Position numbers and translations under genes: made by a program
Notes under the pieces: generated by a model
What the model was told of the DNA's origin: nothing
The model's input: only the letters and a program-made list of their open reading frames with translations
The model's database searches: none
Shown here: positions 26,298 through 35,492 of the stretch, one piece after another
Numbering within the stretch: position 1 is the first letter of the stretch
Layout of the letters: each line of letters opens with the position of its first letter
Assembly: GCA_038744685.1 (NCBI GenBank)
Contig: JBCDMB010000003.1
Location: forward strand, 1-64,000
Origin: Verrucomicrobiota bacterium
GTDB taxonomy: Bacteria; Verrucomicrobiota; Verrucomicrobiia; Opitutales; Puniceicoccaceae
Direction: 5' to 3'
Length of the DNA: 64,000 nt

Positions 26298-29200
26298 ATG
26301 TGCATGCTTTTTCGCCAAAGCCTTGACTGTGAAGCGATCCGGATTCTTGGCCTCGCAGCATCCACTCTGCTGGTGCCCTGTCTTTCAAGTGGAGAAATCA
26401 GTTTTTTAGAGCTCAGTGCTGATGGACAGGGAGACTTCCCCTGGCACCAGACCCTAAACTGGGACCAAGAAGTGCTGCCAACCGATTCGGATGTGGTCCA
26501 GATCGGCAACACATCCACTGAAGTCCACTGTCACATTAAAGGCCCGGGAGCTGTTGCCCAAAGCATTGAGATTTCTGAATACGGACTCGATGGTGGTTTC
26601 ACCAACACTCTGACTCTTACCGACTCTGGCACACTCGATGTCTCAAGCATTTTTGAAGTCGGGAAAGACAAACACGGGGTTTTCGTCATGGAGGGAGGCC
26701 TCTTAACTGTAAATTCCTTCCTACTGATAGGCTCGACCAATCGAGGATCCGACGCCTGGGGGACCATGGAGATCAAGGGTGGAACAGCGACTGCAAGAAA
26801 CCAGATTCTAATTGGACGAAGTCGATTCGCTCCAACAACCTCAAATAGTTCTCTTATCCTCTCGGGAGGCAGTCTGAATGCGGAGCAAAACCTCACTGTG
26901 GATTCCATCGACCGAACGCAACCCGGGATTTTTCTCCTGGAAGGCGATGCGACCTATCAACAAGTCTCTAACAGACTGACCGAAGTTCAGTCGGGTGTCA
27001 TGGAGATCCGGGGCAATCAGGTTTCTATTGATCTGGGAGATCTTGCTCTCACTCAAAACACCTCATCCAAGCTTATTTTTTCTGGTAACGGAGTCAGTAC
27101 GTTACGAGCACAAGATGTCTATTTTTCTTCCAGCAGCCAGTTAGATGTTTCGGGGCTTACTGTTGGCAACGGGAAATATGTTCTCGTCAACGGAGAGACC
27201 ATTACCAACGACGGTATTTTTTTCACCTCCAATGTTGACCGGAACCTCTGGCATCTGGAGGTCGATTCGGCCTCTGGAGATCTTTGTCTGACTCGTGGCA
27301 ACGGACCGGTTCAACACGATCTACTTATTTATGGTGGGAGTGGTAGTGGCATGTATGCAACAGGCACAATCGTTCCGATCCAGGCTGCGGCTCCCGCACC
27401 TGGCCTCGTTTTCGACACATGGGAGGGCAGTGTCGAAGAGATTGACGACCTCTTTGCCACCGAGACCACATTTACTATGGGAAGCGGTTCCACAACGATA
27501 ACCGCGATTTACAAGCCCATTGGCACTCCCCATACTCTCACAGTTTACGACGGCAGTGGCCAGGGAGAATACGGCCCGGAACAAGTCATTCCCATTCAGG
27601 CAGATCAAAGTGTCGCAGGTCGCACCTTTGCCCGTTGGTTGGGAGATAGTGGGATCGCCGATCCATTTTCTCCGACCACCACATATACGATGCCAAACAG
27701 GGAGTCTGTCCTTGAAGCTCAATTCTATCAAAATGAATGCCATGCCGGAGACCGAGGTTACCGCGCCAGACCCTGTGGTCTTGATCTGAATAATGATGGC
27801 GAAATCGGTGAGGATGGCGTAGACAATATTCTGGGCCGGAACGGATCCAACTGGAACTGGTTGGATCCGGATGGAGACGGTGATTTCGAAGACTATTTTT
27901 TTGTCGATTCCTTCAACGGGAACGACAGCAATCCGGGAACCAAGAACGCTCCTCTGAAAACCATTCAAGCAGCCCTCGATCTTTGCGATGGAGCTGCGAA
28001 TGGTATAGAAGACATCATCTGCATATACGGTATCTTCGGAGAGGAAATTACCCTTACCCAGAGTGGCAAGCCAGGCCACTACACAAGGCCCGATGATCAC
28101 TTTGAGTTTCCTGCTGATCCGATGCGTATCATTGGCTGGGACAAAGATGAGGATGGAGAATACCCGCCCTACGATAAGGACGATCAAGCTGTCATTGATG
28201 GAAGTAGCGGGCTGATCACTGCTATCTACAATGATAACAAGGTCAGTTACGTTGAGATCGCCCATTTAAGCATCCATAACTTCCAGGGCTGGTCGCCTGA
28301 CAGTTCCCGTGGAGCAATTCGATTTTCCCGCAGCGGTGGTAACGACGTGAGCCACATTTACGTGCACGACGTCGAGATGAAAAATATCAACACGAACACC
28401 CCATGGGATCCAAGTGTCCCTCCTGAAGACGTTGTTCATTTTGAGCACCGAGGTGGTGAACGCATAGTTGCAACATTCTGGAATGGGGATACGGCTCTTC
28501 AACATATCGCTATGTGCAACATCCTGGTGGATGGCTTCGGAGACTTTTTTGCTCGTGGTGCCCCCGCTAACGGCAGTGGAAATTTCCGCTTCCAAAACAT
28601 GACATTGAACTGCAAGTCCTTCGACGGAGCAGGTATCACTGGGTTCAAAATCTGGGGGGCTCACGAGAACGTCGAGATTCTGGATAGTATCTTTGACGGT
28701 CGCCCCGGAGACTGGAGCTACGGACAAGGAGGCCCTCGCATGGTAGCTATCCGCCCGGATCAACGCAATGTAACTGTCCGCAACAACCTCTTTCTGAACG
28801 CCCGCGCCGCCGTCACTATTGACGGATGCTCATTGAATTTTGGGCCAAACCGAACGACTGATAACGTTGTTGTCGATAGCAACCATATCATCACCACTCA
28901 CGACGACTGGGGACCGGGAGGTGGAAAACCAGTAGGTATTAGGATCGAACCAGGCTGCGATATAGGCCGCACCACCGAAGACATCGCCATCGTAAACAAC
29001 TTTATCCATATTCCAGTGTGGGGGGCATCTGCCCTTATCCTGAGCCCGGGGATGACAGAGTCGGGTCAAGCCGCTCAACCCGGTACGCTCACCGTAGCTC
29101 ACAACACCATATGGGGTCCCGGCGAGGGCCACAATTTTTACGGGATTCTGATCGATTTGGACCAAGTGACGAATCCACAACGTAATTTTCTCATCAAAAA

Positions 29201-31313
29201 CAACCTCTTTGCCAACATTGGCTCAAGTGGCCAGAACATAGCTCACAATTACAACCCTAGTGTCTCAACCTCAGGATTCAGTATCGATGGCAATATCTGG
29301 TCTCCCGGAGGTGTCTTCATTTGGAAAGGCGAACGGATGGACGACTTCGCAGATTGGCAAAGCACTAGTGGTCAGGATAGCAATTCCATTGTAGCATCAC
29401 CCCTATTTGCCAATACCATTGGCGGAGATCTACACTTGGCTCCCGAGGACAACACAACTCGCACTGTGGGGGTGGCCCTCAGCACGATTGACACCGAAGA
29501 TCTGGATGTGGATCTCACTCAGGATATTGATGGCGATCTCCGCGAAAACAATACTCCGTGGGCAGGAGCGGATAAGCTTGTCTCCGCTCACACCCCAACG
29601 GGACAAGCCGATGCTTACTTCCTCAATGAAGATCATGTTCTCAAAATCACCTCTGACTCCGGAGTTCTACTAAACGATGGCTATGGGGCACCCTCTCTTT
29701 GTGACACAAGCCAAAATCATGGTCCTATGGCCCTGCTTATCCAAAATGCCGTGCATGGATCAATGCGTCTCTCACGGGACGGCTCTTTTACATACATACC
29801 GGATCCAGACTACTTCGGCAACGATCAGTTCTCTTACCGTCTACGTACTCCTGAAAATCTTTACAGTCTACCCATCACGGTTGATTTCGCAGTTTCATCA
29901 GTCAACGACGCTCCCGTTGCTGTTGATGACCGATACAGAAATCTACTCGGTGAACCGCTGGATGTTTCCAGTCCAGGGCTTTTGGCCAATGATGCAGATG
30001 TAGAAAATGATACGCTTGCTGCCGTATTAATCTCTCCACCACTCTACGCACAAGAATTCCAGCTCAATCCTGATGGCAGCTTTCACTACCTGCCTCTTGC
30101 CGGAGTGATCTGTGAAGATCGGTTTATCTATGCCGCATCAGACGGATCTCTGGGAGAGCCGGCTACCGTCACACTAAACATTAGCAATATTCCCTCGGAA
30201 ATCGTGCTTGATGAAGAGGGAAATGATCCTTCGCAAGGGTCGGTTTCTCAAATCGGGACCTGGCTCTCTTCCGGAGCCAGTGGGGCTTACAATGGTGCGT
30301 CGATATATTCCAACAATGATACCGGCAATGAGAGCTTTACCTGGACTCCCAATCTCCCTGTAGACGCTGTCTATCGTGTCTATGCCCGATGGACAGCTTT
30401 TTCCACCCGTAGTCCGAGTGTGACCTATACCGTCCATCATGCTGAAGGAAGTGAAGCCATTACGCTAAGCCAGAAGGATGTGACTCTAGCGTCTCAATGG
30501 GTTTTCCTGGGAGAATACTCCTTTGATGCTGGCTCCGAGAAATCCGTCACTCTCTCAAGCTTGCGCGGAGAACAGATCAATGCCGATGCCATCCGCTGGG
30601 AGCGCACGTTTCATGAAGTGCCGGAAGAACTCATCGTGGACAATTTGAGCTCAACGACGAGTTCCCAAGGCTCATGGGGAACCTCATCCGGAAGTCCAGC
30701 CTTCCATTCAGACTCGGTCTTCAGCGACGATCCAGGAGACAGTTTCAGCTGGGATATTAACATTCCGGAAGACGGCCAATACGGCATCTACGCTTGGTGG
30801 ACCCACTCCAATGGATTTCGTTCGGATCAAGTGCCTTACCGCATCATTCACGACGGCGGCATTGCAAACACTGTTGTCGATCAGAGTGACCCAAGCCTTG
30901 CAGGACAATGGAATCACTTGGGGGACTACACTTTTGCAGCGAGTTCGAATGGACAAGTGATTGTCACGGTTCCCGAAACAGGCAGCGTCAAGATAGCCAG
31001 TGCCGATGCCATTCGCCTTGTCAGGATTGATGGTAGTGCTTCCCACACTATTCCTCCCAACCCCTCCGGAGATCCCGCCGACCTTGTTCAAATCTCGGCA
31101 ATGTGTTTCCACGAGGGAAGCAATGATGCGTTGCAAGTTGAAGCTATTCTTGGCGCCACATATATCTTGCAGCGCTCGCTGGACCTTTCCCAAAATAGTT
31201 GGACAGACGTTGAGTCAATAACGGCTCTGGATGAACGCATTCTTCTCTCAACACCTCACGAAGAGGGCCTCGATAAGTGCTTTTATCGCATCAAGATAAT
31301 TCTACCTGAGTAG
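26298..31313 (+). CDS. Giant secreted beta-helix protein with golvesin-like domains
   Basis: About 1670 residues, exported. In order: signal region (AIRILGLAASTLLVPCL), a repetitive beta-strand region of 'LxIGxS...GGxxxxxxx' units (about 60-330), two InlB-type repeats (GGSGSGMYATGTIVPIQ and DGSGQGEYGPEQVIPIQ), and a dockerin-like LDLNNDGEIGEDG with DPDGDGD. A right-handed parallel beta-helix follows (about 590-1080, with NVTVRNNLFLNAR and VVDSNHIITT rungs), then two cadherin-like domains (AVDDRYRNLL, LANDADVENDT), two golvesin C-terminal domains each ending ADAIR, and a beta tail ending CFYRIKIILPE. Probably surface-bound and polysaccharide-active or adhesive. The frame is open from TTG 26220; ATG 26298 or 26304 is likelier. 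No ribosome site is evident. Confidence 0.85.
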   Translation: MCMLFRQSLDCEAIRILGLAASTLLVPCLSSGEISFLELSADGQGDFPWHQTLNWDQEVLPTDSDVVQIGNTSTEVHCHIKGPGAVAQSIEISEYGLDGGFTNTLTLTDSGTLDVSSIFEVGKDKHGVFVMEGGLLTVNSFLLIGSTNRGSDAWGTMEIKGGTATARNQILIGRSRFAPTTSNSSLILSGGSLNAEQNLTVDSIDRTQPGIFLLEGDATYQQVSNRLTEVQSGVMEIRGNQVSIDLGDLALTQNTSSKLIFSGNGVSTLRAQDVYFSSSSQLDVSGLTVGNGKYVLVNGETITNDGIFFTSNVDRNLWHLEVDSASGDLCLTRGNGPVQHDLLIYGGSGSGMYATGTIVPIQAAAPAPGLVFDTWEGSVEEIDDLFATETTFTMGSGSTTITAIYKPIGTPHTLTVYDGSGQGEYGPEQVIPIQADQSVAGRTFARWLGDSGIADPFSPTTTYTMPNRESVLEAQFYQNECHAGDRGYRARPCGLDLNNDGEIGEDGVDNILGRNGSNWNWLDPDGDGDFEDYFFVDSFNGNDSNPGTKNAPLKTIQAALDLCDGAANGIEDIICIYGIFGEEITLTQSGKPGHYTRPDDHFEFPADPMRIIGWDKDEDGEYPPYDKDDQAVIDGSSGLITAIYNDNKVSYVEIAHLSIHNFQGWSPDSSRGAIRFSRSGGNDVSHIYVHDVEMKNINTNTPWDPSVPPEDVVHFEHRGGERIVATFWNGDTALQHIAMCNILVDGFGDFFARGAPANGSGNFRFQNMTLNCKSFDGAGITGFKIWGAHENVEILDSIFDGRPGDWSYGQGGPRMVAIRPDQRNVTVRNNLFLNARAAVTIDGCSLNFGPNRTTDNVVVDSNHIITTHDDWGPGGGKPVGIRIEPGCDIGRTTEDIAIVNNFIHIPVWGASALILSPGMTESGQAAQPGTLTVAHNTIWGPGEGHNFYGILIDLDQVTNPQRNFLIKNNLFANIGSSGQNIAHNYNPSVSTSGFSIDGNIWSPGGVFIWKGERMDDFADWQSTSGQDSNSIVASPLFANTIGGDLHLAPEDNTTRTVGVALSTIDTEDLDVDLTQDIDGDLRENNTPWAGADKLVSAHTPTGQADAYFLNEDHVLKITSDSGVLLNDGYGAPSLCDTSQNHGPMALLIQNAVHGSMRLSRDGSFTYIPDPDYFGNDQFSYRLRTPENLYSLPITVDFAVSSVNDAPVAVDDRYRNLLGEPLDVSSPGLLANDADVENDTLAAVLISPPLYAQEFQLNPDGSFHYLPLAGVICEDRFIYAASDGSLGEPATVTLNISNIPSEIVLDEEGNDPSQGSVSQIGTWLSSGASGAYNGASIYSNNDTGNESFTWTPNLPVDAVYRVYARWTAFSTRSPSVTYTVHHAEGSEAITLSQKDVTLASQWVFLGEYSFDAGSEKSVTLSSLRGEQINADAIRWERTFHEVPEELIVDNLSSTTSSQGSWGTSSGSPAFHSDSVFSDDPGDSFSWDINIPEDGQYGIYAWWTHSNGFRSDQVPYRIIHDGGIANTVVDQSDPSLAGQWNHLGDYTFAASSNGQVIVTVPETGSVKIASADAIRLVRIDGSASHTIPPNPSGDPADLVQISAMCFHEGSNDALQVEAILGATYILQRSLDLSQNSWTDVESITALDERILLSTPHEEGLDKCFYRIKIILPE

Positions 31314-31654
31314 AGTCTGGTTTTTACCTGAGTCCCAAAAAGGAGATACCCGCTTATCGAGAAATTTCTCGCCGAGTAGTCTGTCAAAAGTTACCGCAGG
31401 GGGTAAACCAAGTTTAAGAAGAATTGATAGTTATGGCGGGATGTGGGATGAGCCTGAGCTGCAACATAACTGCCAATCCTTCTTAAACTTGGTATTAGCT
31501 CTTCCGCTTCACGTAAGCGAACTACCCCACTACATCTTCGAAACCAATGAACACGGACGACTTTCTTGGAGCGGCACCCTACGTGAATTCCGAATATCGC
31601 GTTTACAATTCTTTAAAAGGCTAAGAGAACGTAGGTCACGATGAGCTCCCGCAA
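31314..31654. other. Intergenic region with a long imperfect inverted repeat
   Basis: 341 bases with no credible gene. The only clear structure is the inverted repeat at 31407-31493. The downstream gene starts with GTG at 31655. Confidence 0.6.
31407..31493. repeat. 29-base imperfect inverted repeat
   Basis: The outer 15 bases of each arm (31407-31421 and 31479-31493) are perfect reverse complements, ACCAAGTTTAAGAAG against CTTCTTAAACTTGGT. The pairing continues inward for another 14 bases with three mismatches. The loop is about 29 bases. It could be a small non-autonomous element or a transcript-stabilising hairpin; no T-tract follows. Confidence 0.6.
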
Positions 31655-33073
31655 GTGAGAATCGCGATCCTTCACTACCACTTCGACCGCGGCGGAGTTA
31701 CCCGTGTGGTGTCTTCTACCTTAGACGCTTTCCGTACCCGGTTTGACCACCAATTTGCGCTCCTTTCCGGGCGGCCCGTCGACGGAATAGACGCACCTTC
31801 CGATTTCATTCCCGGGCTCGATTACTCGACCACCGCGAACCAGACGCCGAGTGCAGACGAACTCTACGAGACCATATGCCAATCAGCCCGCACTCTCTTT
31901 GCTGGCCACCTTCCCGATGTTTGGCACATCCATAACCCAGCTCTGGGGAAAAACACCGCTATGGTCGGACTCGTCCACCGACTTGCTGCCAGTGGACAAG
32001 CTCTCCTCCTCCATGAGCACGATTTTGCAGAGGACTTTCGACCTGCAAACTTCCAATTGCGTGAGGCAGCCAGGCAATTGAACGAATCGCCTTTTCCCCA
32101 CAGCGAAAGAGTGCGCTTTGCCACACTGAATGCACGGGACCGCAGAATTCTTCTTTCGGCGGGAATGCCAACCGATCACGTATTCTCCCTCGCCAACCCG
32201 ATTCCTTCGTCTGATTTCATTTCAGCTGAAAAAGATTCGGATCTATTCCTCTACCCTGTTCGGGCACTGGCCCGAAAGAACTTTGGAGAATTCCTGCTCC
32301 TCGCTTACGCAGGTGGAAATCAGTTCCATTGGAAGACGACCCTTCCTCCGACCAATGCGGCCTACCAACGACAATTCGAACGGTGGAAGGATATAGGTGC
32401 GAAACTGAGTCTTCCGGTTTCTCTCGGTGTTGCGGAAGAAGACGACCTCTCATTCGAGGAAAGGATTGGTTCTTGCCGCGCAGTCGTCTCAACCAGTGTC
32501 GCTGAAGGTTTTGGTCTTTCGTTCTTAGAACCGTGGACGTTCGGAAGACCAGTCGTCGGAAGAAATCTGCCCGAAATAACCTCAGAATTCGTCGAAAGTG
32601 GAGTTCCCCTCGAATCCCTCTATGATCGTCTGCCTGTCCCCACAGAGGCAGTTGATGTGAAGAAGGTCGCTTCAAAATGGCGTCAGGGTGTAGAGTCCGC
32701 CTACTCCTCCTTCGGAGTCGCTTCTACTTCTGAAGAGGTTTCTCAAATCGAGGAAGAGATCCGCAACTCCTCCGATATCGATTTCGCACTCCTTGGCGAA
32801 TCGCTTCAGGAAGATGCGCTGGTTACTATTAAGAAAAAGAACATTCCCTTTTCCCTGCCGTTTTCTGGTGAATTTCCTTCCGACACTGAAATTGAGTCCG
32901 CCCGTGCAACCATCTTGAAGAATTTCAGTCTATCCTCGTATGCAGACAAACTGGAAATGATTTACAAACTCGTTGCCGAGTCTCCTTCGGGTCCGATTGA
33001 CTCGATCGATACCGATAAAGTGCTGTCCGGCTTCCTCCATCCGTCTCGATTTCGTCCCCATTTTGTTGAATGA
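31655..33073 (+). CDS. GT4-like glycosyltransferase coupled to a HAD protein
   Basis: A glycosyltransferase with GT-B features: N-terminus IAILHYHFDRGGVTRVV, acceptor-domain VWHIHNPALGKNTAMVG, and the donor-binding motif SVAEGFGLSFLEPWTFGRP. There is no signal peptide or TM segment. The donor and acceptor are not predictable; the N-terminal HYHFDRGGV is a loop seen in GT4 enzymes acting on small acceptors. It ends in an ATGA overlap with a HAD-fold gene (33070-33073), so the pair probably acts in one pathway. GT-plus-phosphatase pairs make solutes such as mannosylglucosylglycerate elsewhere, but this HAD lacks the standard phosphatase acid (see that entry). The start is GTG 31655. Confidence 0.78.
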   Translation: MRIAILHYHFDRGGVTRVVSSTLDAFRTRFDHQFALLSGRPVDGIDAPSDFIPGLDYSTTANQTPSADELYETICQSARTLFAGHLPDVWHIHNPALGKNTAMVGLVHRLAASGQALLLHEHDFAEDFRPANFQLREAARQLNESPFPHSERVRFATLNARDRRILLSAGMPTDHVFSLANPIPSSDFISAEKDSDLFLYPVRALARKNFGEFLLLAYAGGNQFHWKTTLPPTNAAYQRQFERWKDIGAKLSLPVSLGVAEEDDLSFEERIGSCRAVVSTSVAEGFGLSFLEPWTFGRPVVGRNLPEITSEFVESGVPLESLYDRLPVPTEAVDVKKVASKWRQGVESAYSSFGVASTSEEVSQIEEEIRNSSDIDFALLGESLQEDALVTIKKKNIPFSLPFSGEFPSDTEIESARATILKNFSLSSYADKLEMIYKLVAESPSGPIDSIDTDKVLSGFLHPSRFRPHFVE

Positions 33074-33951
33074 GTGTTTCTCTCTATTCCGACCCCGACG
33101 ATTTGATCCGCATCATTCGCGAATCCTCTTCAAAACTGGACCCGATACCCACGGGCGAAAAGCCAAGACCGCCCTCCAAAGCATTCACGCACTTGGTTTT
33201 CGACATTTACGGCACCTTGATGGTTTCCGGTGTTGGAGATATAGGGAATAGTGCTCCGGCAGATCGCGGATCTGCGCTTATGAAAGTGTTGGTGGATGCG
33301 GGGGCTCCCAGTCCTCCTCCTGCGAAAATTCTCGAAGCAAAATTTCTCGAAGCAATCGAAGATCATCAGGAGTCAACCAGAGCAAAAGGCGTCGAATATC
33401 CGGAAGTGGAGATTCGTGAGGTTTGGCAGTCGTTTATCGAGGAGACTGTGAAAGGTTTTTTTCCTTCGCCTAAAGCGATCGAGGAAATTGCTCTCCGATT
33501 TGAGCTCGAGGTAAACCCGGTCTGGCCAATGCCCGGCCTCGTTTCCACACTCAAGAGTCTGCGAGACTATTTCCCCGCTTTCGGGGTCGTCTCGAACGCG
33601 CAGTTCTTTACGCCGCTTCTCTTTTCGGCCCTGACTGGAGAAAGCCTGGAGGATCTCGGTTTCGACGAAAACCTCTGCGTTTGGTCCTTTGAAGAAAGAG
33701 AAGCCAAACCGTCACCCCACTTATTTTCGCTCTTGTTGGAGAGAATCGGGGCGGACGTGAATGAGGCCGACTGCCTCTACGTCGGAAACGACATGCTGAA
33801 CGATATTTCAGCAGCGAGTCATATCGGTCTACAAACTGCTCTTTTCGCGGGGGATCAGCGATCGCTGCGCCTGCGGGAAACTCATCCGTTCTGCGAGATC
33901 CTTTCACCCGACTCTGTCCTGACAACCCTCGAACAGCTGATTCCAACCTAA
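33070..33951 (+). CDS. HAD-superfamily hydrolase with a dehalogenase-type D-x-Y motif
   Basis: Rossmann-like HAD fold of 293 residues. Motif I is VFDIYGTLM (D45-I-Y47-G-T): the nucleophile D45 is present, but the usual second aspartate is Y47, as in L-2-haloacid dehalogenases rather than classic phosphatases. Motif II is GVVSNAQF, motif III/IV is KPSPHLF with YVGNDMLNDISAA. A 43-residue N-terminal extension precedes the fold. It overlaps the upstream glycosyltransferase by ATGA, so an acting role on the GT product or acceptor is likely. Chemistry is uncertain; it could still be a phosphatase, since some D-x-Y members are. Confidence 0.78.
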   Translation: MSVSLYSDPDDLIRIIRESSSKLDPIPTGEKPRPPSKAFTHLVFDIYGTLMVSGVGDIGNSAPADRGSALMKVLVDAGAPSPPPAKILEAKFLEAIEDHQESTRAKGVEYPEVEIREVWQSFIEETVKGFFPSPKAIEEIALRFELEVNPVWPMPGLVSTLKSLRDYFPAFGVVSNAQFFTPLLFSALTGESLEDLGFDENLCVWSFEEREAKPSPHLFSLLLERIGADVNEADCLYVGNDMLNDISAASHIGLQTALFAGDQRSLRLRETHPFCEILSPDSVLTTLEQLIPT

Positions 33952-34012
33952 TATCAGACTTCCCACCGACCCTCCTCCATCCTAGGTTTCACGCCAAGCA
34001 CGACAAACTCAT

Positions 34013-34885
34013 ATGATCGAAACGAAAAACTTCGCGGTTACCCGGAAGGGCAAATTCAAGTTGGATGATCATCCAACGAGAATCGACGATTTGTACGCTG
34101 ACAAACTAGACTACAAGGCGAAGCTGCGCGATCTGCAGAACGAGATCAACGAGCTACAACGGATGATGTACGCGCACGGGCGCTACAGTATGCTTCTCAT
34201 CTTTCAGGCCATGGACGCGGCGGGTAAAGATGGGACAATTCGAGCGGTGATGAATGGCGTCAACATCCACGGCGTCAATGTAAACGCGTTTCGCAAGCCC
34301 AGCGAAAATGAACTCGAGCACGATTTCCTCTGGCGGACCACTCTCCGCCTGCCCAAACGAGGTCAAATCGGAATCTTCAATCGTTCTTACTACGAGGAAG
34401 TGCTCATCGCGAGGATTCATCCTCCGATCCTCAAGAGGCAGAAGCTTCCCGAGGAGCTAACCTCAAACAAGAAAGAACTCTGGAGCGGTCGGCACGAGTC
34501 TATTGAAGATTTTGAGAAACACATGTGGCGAAATGGGACTCACGTCGTGAAATTCTTTCTCCATTTGAGTTACGATGAACAGCGGAAGAGGTTTCTTGAC
34601 CGCATCGACAAACCGGAGAAGAACTGGAAATTCGAGGACGGAGATATCAACGACCGGAAATTTTGGCCTCAGTATCAAGAGGTCTACGAAGAGACCATCA
34701 ATGCAACGGCAGCCAACGTCGCACCGTGGTACATCATTCCTGCCGACGACAAGAAAAACATGCGTCTGATTACGGCTCAGGTCATTCTCGAACACATGAA
34801 AATGCTTGATATGTCTTACCCCGAAGTCACCGAAGAAAGACGCGCCGAACTCAAAGAGGACCGGAAGATCCTTGAGGCGGATTAA
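34013..34885 (+). CDS. ppk2: Polyphosphate kinase 2 family protein
   Basis: PPK2 enzymes move phosphate between polyphosphate and nucleotides. Characteristic blocks: LLIFQAMDAAGKDGTIRAVM with the P-loop-like DAAGKDG, GVNVNAFRKPSENELEHDFL, GQIGIFNRSYYEEVL (Walker B-like) and HVVKFFLHLSYDEQRKRFLDR (lid). At 290 residues with a single domain it is the short type, which phosphorylates AMP or ADP; the exact class cannot be fixed by eye. No ribosome site is obvious before the ATG. It follows the HAD gene by 61 bp and precedes a Gre-like factor by 24 bp, probably one transcript. Confidence 0.9.
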   Translation: MIETKNFAVTRKGKFKLDDHPTRIDDLYADKLDYKAKLRDLQNEINELQRMMYAHGRYSMLLIFQAMDAAGKDGTIRAVMNGVNIHGVNVNAFRKPSENELEHDFLWRTTLRLPKRGQIGIFNRSYYEEVLIARIHPPILKRQKLPEELTSNKKELWSGRHESIEDFEKHMWRNGTHVVKFFLHLSYDEQRKRFLDRIDKPEKNWKFEDGDINDRKFWPQYQEVYEETINATAANVAPWYIIPADDKKNMRLITAQVILEHMKMLDMSYPEVTEERRAELKEDRKILEAD

Positions 34886-34909
34886 TCTCGAATTCGGGGA
34901 GATAAAGGT

Positions 34910-35380
34910 ATGGACAAGATCAAGGTCTATGATTCTTTGCTCGCGAGGCTGGAGGAAGATTTGGGGGTTGCGATCGGAGCGTCGAGAGACGCGGCAGACT
35001 ATGCCACGAACGAAGAAGCACGCGCCGAATCCAAATACGACACGCAGGGTCTTGAGGCCTCCTATCTAGCAGCTGGCCAAGCCTCACTTGCCACGGAGAA
35101 CGCACAAGCGATTTCAGACCTCAAAACCCTCCGCGATGAAATGATCCAACCCCGTGAAAAGGTCATGCGAGGAGCACTGGTAGAGTGTGATTTGGATGGA
35201 GAATCAGAATGGTTCTTTCTTTGCTCCGTGGGTGGAGGAGAAATCCTTGAGGTGAACGAACAAGAGATTTCGGTCCTAACGGTTCAGTCCCCTCTCGGGG
35301 CGACCCTAGCCGGAAAACAAGCCGGCGCGACCTTTCGACTGCCCAACGGGCTCCAAGGAAAAATTGTATCTGTTCAGTAG
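34910..35380 (+). CDS. GreA/GreB-family transcription factor-like protein
   Basis: A 156-residue protein with an N-terminal helical hairpin (residues 1-75, LLARLEEDLGVAIGASRDAA, ATNEEARAESKYDTQG) and a C-terminal FKBP-like domain ending SPLGATLAGKQAGATF and GLQGKIVSV. This is the architecture of GreA/GreB, which enter the RNA polymerase secondary channel and promote transcript cleavage. The acidic hairpin tip (DAADYATNEE) retains possible catalytic carboxylates, but spacing differs from GreA, so it may be a paralogous channel-binder. A ribosome site GGGGAG plus AAAGG precedes the ATG. A REP-like palindrome follows 12 bp after the stop. Confidence 0.8.
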   Translation: MDKIKVYDSLLARLEEDLGVAIGASRDAADYATNEEARAESKYDTQGLEASYLAAGQASLATENAQAISDLKTLRDEMIQPREKVMRGALVECDLDGESEWFFLCSVGGGEILEVNEQEISVLTVQSPLGATLAGKQAGATFRLPNGLQGKIVSVQ

Positions 35381-35391
35381 GTTTTTTCGGT

Positions 35392-35414
35392 GGAGGGACA
35401 TCGGCCCCGATGTC
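35392..35414 (+). repeat. REP-like palindrome with GGAG head
   Basis: GGAG (35392-35395) followed by GACATCGG-CC-CCGATGTC, an 8-bp-arm palindrome. It lies 12 bp after the stop codon of the Gre-like gene and may act as a transcript 3' end. Confidence 0.6.
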
Positions 35415-35492
35415 TGTATCCTAGAAATCCGGCAACTCGGAAAAAAGAGCAAGGATTAGCTTGGCCCGTTTCTCCCGCTCGTTTCGGCTCCG

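Noticed and set aside
26086-26409. Plus-strand 107-codon frame before the giant secreted protein
   Set aside because: Overlaps the signal region of the large gene in another frame; no recognisable features.
33070-33951. HAD protein as glucosyl-3-phosphoglycerate phosphatase (GpgP)
   Set aside because: Motif I lacks the second aspartate and the sequence does not resemble MpgP/GpgP HAD enzymes; not close enough to gpgS.
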